The position numbers and the translations under genes are program-made. Positions 62,135-64,000 of a DNA stretch of 64,000 nucleotides are shown here, piece by piece. Position 1 is the stretch's first letter. Every line of letters starts with the position of its first letter. A model generated the notes under the pieces. The model ran no database searches and was not told the DNA's origin. It saw only the letters and a program-made list of their open reading frames with translations. The stretch lies in contig VGDT01000001.1 in NCBI GenBank assembly GCA_016869595.1, positions 248,001 to 312,000 of the forward strand, read 5' to 3'. The DNA is from Alphaproteobacteria bacterium. GTDB taxonomy: Bacteria > Pseudomonadota > Alphaproteobacteria > Rhizobiales > Beijerinckiaceae.

Positions 62135-62761
62135 CTAGCGCTTCGTCAGCTTGAGCAGGCGCTTGCATTCTTCGATCTCGGCCAGAACCTCGCGCAGGAT
62201 GCGCGCTTGCCGCTCGGCGCGTTCGCGCCGCTCGATACGGACCGCAGGCGATTCGGGAGGCGCATCAATCTCGATAAACGGGGCCGCGCCGTGGGGCGGC
62301 TCGTTGCTCGCGAGATCGGGGCGGTCCGCGCGCAGAGCGTCGTCGTCGGCTGAGAACGCCTCGTCGGTTTCGTCTTCTTCATAGTCGGCCGGCTCGATCG
62401 GCTCCCAACCGCCTCTGACTCCGGGCGGGAGGGGCGGCTCGCCTATCGGGAGCTCTCCCTGCCGGCGCCCGGCGCCGGCGAGGACAGCGTCGACGCCGTC
62501 CTCCTTGAGAATGCGCTGCACGCCCTTGATCGTATAGCCTTCCTGGTAGAGCAGGTGGCGGATCGCGGCCACGAGATCGATGTCGCGCTGCCGGTAAAAG
62601 CGCCGCCCGCCCGCGCGCTTTAATGGGTTGATCTGCCGAAAGCGGGTCTCCCAGAAGCGCAGCACATGCGCGGGAAGGTCGAGGCTCTCCGCGACCTCGC
62701 CGATGGTGCGCATGGCTTCTTGGCTCTTGCCTATCACCTGATTCCTCGACTCAAGCCCCAC
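62135..62761 (-). CDS. MerR-family transcriptional regulator
   Basis: 208 residues. [69 protein letters not shown] is a MerR DNA-binding domain with the RFWE and GGRRFYR wing. The acidic, Pro-rich middle and coiled end lack metal-binding Cys. This is the form found near ihfA and tRNA-Pro in Hyphomicrobiales. The start may be at the internal ATG (residue 17). Confidence 0.85.
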   Translation of the reverse strand: MGLESRNQVIGKSQEAMRTIGEVAESLDLPAHVLRFWETRFRQINPLKRAGGRRFYRQRDIDLVAAIRHLLYQEGYTIKGVQRILKEDGVDAVLAGAGRRQGELPIGEPPLPPGVRGGWEPIEPADYEEDETDEAFSADDDALRADRPDLASNEPPHGAAPFIEIDAPPESPAVRIERRERAERQARILREVLAEIEECKRLLKLTKR

Positions 62762-62898
62762 TATTCTTACATCCGCTGCGTCGCTCTTTTCAGCCCAAAA
62801 TCGGGCCGCGGTTAGAGCGCCGGCTCCAAGGTGTGGACAAGCGATGGCCGCATCCCTTAACTGGCCGCCGTCCTTCGCGTCCCAACCCCCGGCGTCTC

Positions 62899-64000
62899 AT
62901 GGAAGATTGGCTGCACTTTCCCCATCCAGTCCCGGCAATTAGGCACCACGCGACTGAAGCGAACGCGATCGCGGTGCGCAACTGGCTGTGGGTCGTCGCG
63001 GCGCTGGTTTTTCTCATGGTCATCGTCGGCGGCGCGACGCGGCTGACCGAATCAGGCCTCTCGATCGTGCAATGGAAGCCGGTCACGGGCGTGCTCCCGC
63101 CGCTCTCGCAGCAGGAGTGGCAGGAGGCGTTCGAAGAATACAAGCAGATCCCGCAGTATAAGGAACTGTTCCCGGACATGGATCTCTCCGGGTTCAAATA
63201 CATCTACGCTTGGGAATGGGCGCATCGCCTTCTCGGACGCCTGATCGGCGTCGTTTTCGCGGTTCCGCTCGTCTGGTTTTGGGCGACTGGCCGCCTGCCG
63301 CGCTCGGTGAAGCCGAAGCTTCTCGGCATTCTTGCGCTCGGCGCCCTTCAGGGGGGCGTCGGCTGGTGGATGGTGGCGTCCGGGCTCGTCAATCGCATCG
63401 AGGTGGCGCAGGAGCGCCTCGCGATTCACCTGCTGCTTGCGGCGCTGATCTTTTCCGCCTGTTTATGGGTGGCTGGCGGCTTAGGGCCGCGCGCCGTCTC
63501 TCTCGTGCATGAGGGTGCAGGCCGGTTGAAGGCCGTGGCGCTGACGATTCTCGCTTTTGTTTTTCTGCAGATTTTCGCTGGCGGGTTGGTGGCCGGATTG
63601 CGGGCAGGGCTCATCGACAATACCTGGCCGCTGATGGACGGCAGTTTCATTCCGCCGGCCGACGTCTTGTGGCGATTGGAGCCGGTCTGGACCAACCTCG
63701 TCGACAATCCTGTCACCGTCCAATTCTTTCACCGCATGATCGCCTATGTGATCTTTGCTTTGGCGCTGGCGCATCTTCTGGATGCCTGGATGAACGCGGA
63801 AGGGCGCGCGCGACGCGGCGCCGGGATCCTGTTCGGCCATGTGCTCATGCAGATCGCGCTCGGAATCGCAACGTTAGTGCTGGTCGAGCCGCCCTTCGCC
63901 GGATCGCCGCACATTGCGCTGGCCCTTGCGCATCAAGCGATCGGCATGGCGGTCTTGGCGGTCGCGACCCTGCAGGCTCGACGCCTTGCGCAAGACATGG
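62899..64000 (+). CDS. ctaA: Heme A synthase (COX15/CtaA), partial at right edge
   Basis: The frame is open from the ATG at 62899 to the end of the window (367 codons). WLWVVAALVFLMVIVGGATRLTESGLSIVQWKPVTGVLPPL is the characteristic start. Conserved His appear in WEWAHRLLGR, AIHLLLA, FFHRMIAY and LAHQAIGM (two heme-binding pairs). DxTWPLMDG-type NTWPLMDGSFIP is present. It oxidises heme O to heme A for aa3 oxidases. The last helix or so is cut off. Confidence 0.93.
   Translation, partial: MEDWLHFPHPVPAIRHHATEANAIAVRNWLWVVAALVFLMVIVGGATRLTESGLSIVQWKPVTGVLPPLSQQEWQEAFEEYKQIPQYKELFPDMDLSGFKYIYAWEWAHRLLGRLIGVVFAVPLVWFWATGRLPRSVKPKLLGILALGALQGGVGWWMVASGLVNRIEVAQERLAIHLLLAALIFSACLWVAGGLGPRAVSLVHEGAGRLKAVALTILAFVFLQIFAGGLVAGLRAGLIDNTWPLMDGSFIPPADVLWRLEPVWTNLVDNPVTVQFFHRMIAYVIFALALAHLLDAWMNAEGRARRGAGILFGHVLMQIALGIATLVLVEPPFAGSPHIALALAHQAIGMAVLAVATLQARRLAQDM

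Noticed and set aside
1-64000. CRISPR arrays, integrases, intact insertion sequences, rRNA genes
   Set aside because: None seen: no regularly spaced direct repeats with unique spacers, no transposase or integrase motifs, and no rRNA segments.

Overview
The window reads as chromosomal DNA of a high-GC alphaproteobacterium of the order Hyphomicrobiales (Rhizobiales), most likely a methylotroph or methanotroph of the Methylocystis/Methylosinus/Methylobacterium type. The evidence is a complete formyltransferase/hydrolase operon (fhcB-A-D-C), a pqqA peptide gene, a lanmodulin gene next to a PQQ/lanthanide-type ABC transporter, a phosphatidylcholine synthase, a GPR/RgsE-like polar-growth protein, the DUF2948-hisD-UPF0262-phosphatase block, and repeat families common in this order. 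No methane monooxygenase or methanol dehydrogenase lies inside the window, so methanotrophy itself is inferred.

Layout. 0-9.3 kb: partial porin, Rieske/FAD reductase, a 1747-residue coiled-coil membrane protein, an Hpt domain protein and a solute-binding protein. 9.3-18 kb: glycosyltransferase, lone DGQHR protein, then a leftward copper-type operon (Cys/His membrane protein, lipoprotein, TolC, multicopper oxidase, frameshifted DUF1259) and MgtC. 18-26 kb: DEAD-box helicase, glpD, acyl-CoA dehydrogenase, FmdB, an alpha/beta hydrolase, and infC with an AUU start. 26-40.4 kb is a C1/lanthanide/PQQ region: leftward lanM, binding protein, beta-propeller, ATPase and permease; a divergent histidine kinase/LuxR regulator pair; pqqA with a di-heme peroxidase; and fhcBADC. 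40.5-56.9 kb is mostly housekeeping (putA, hsp20, ubi-type hydroxylase, pcs, qor, rsfS, rlmH, vapBC, purA, DUF2948, hisD, UPF0262, a GNAT protein, LMW phosphatase, amidase). 57-62 kb is accessory: micro-ORFs, a frameshifted DJ-1 gene, an SmbP-like protein, an AT-rich three-gene module ending in a PIN-like nuclease, and a secreted Cys protein, ending at tRNA-Pro. A MerR regulator and the start of ctaA close the window.

How the genes fit. LanM and the Lut-type transporter would bind and move lanthanides needed by XoxF-type PQQ alcohol dehydrogenases encoded elsewhere. PqqA is the precursor of the PQQ cofactor. Fhc converts formyl-tetrahydromethanopterin to formate downstream of formaldehyde. 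The kinase/regulator pair between these blocks is a plausible regulator of them.

Most notable observations: (1) a lanmodulin with the diagnostic 12-13-12 EF-hand spacing but altered hands; (2) a two-hairpin repeat of about 120 bp inserted in frame in the sensor kinase, with a second inverted copy 8 kb away; (3) an AT-rich compact module with a PIN-like nuclease; (4) mutually exclusive hairpins ahead of purA; (5) three genes broken by single-base slips in homopolymer runs, which may be real or may be sequencing errors.
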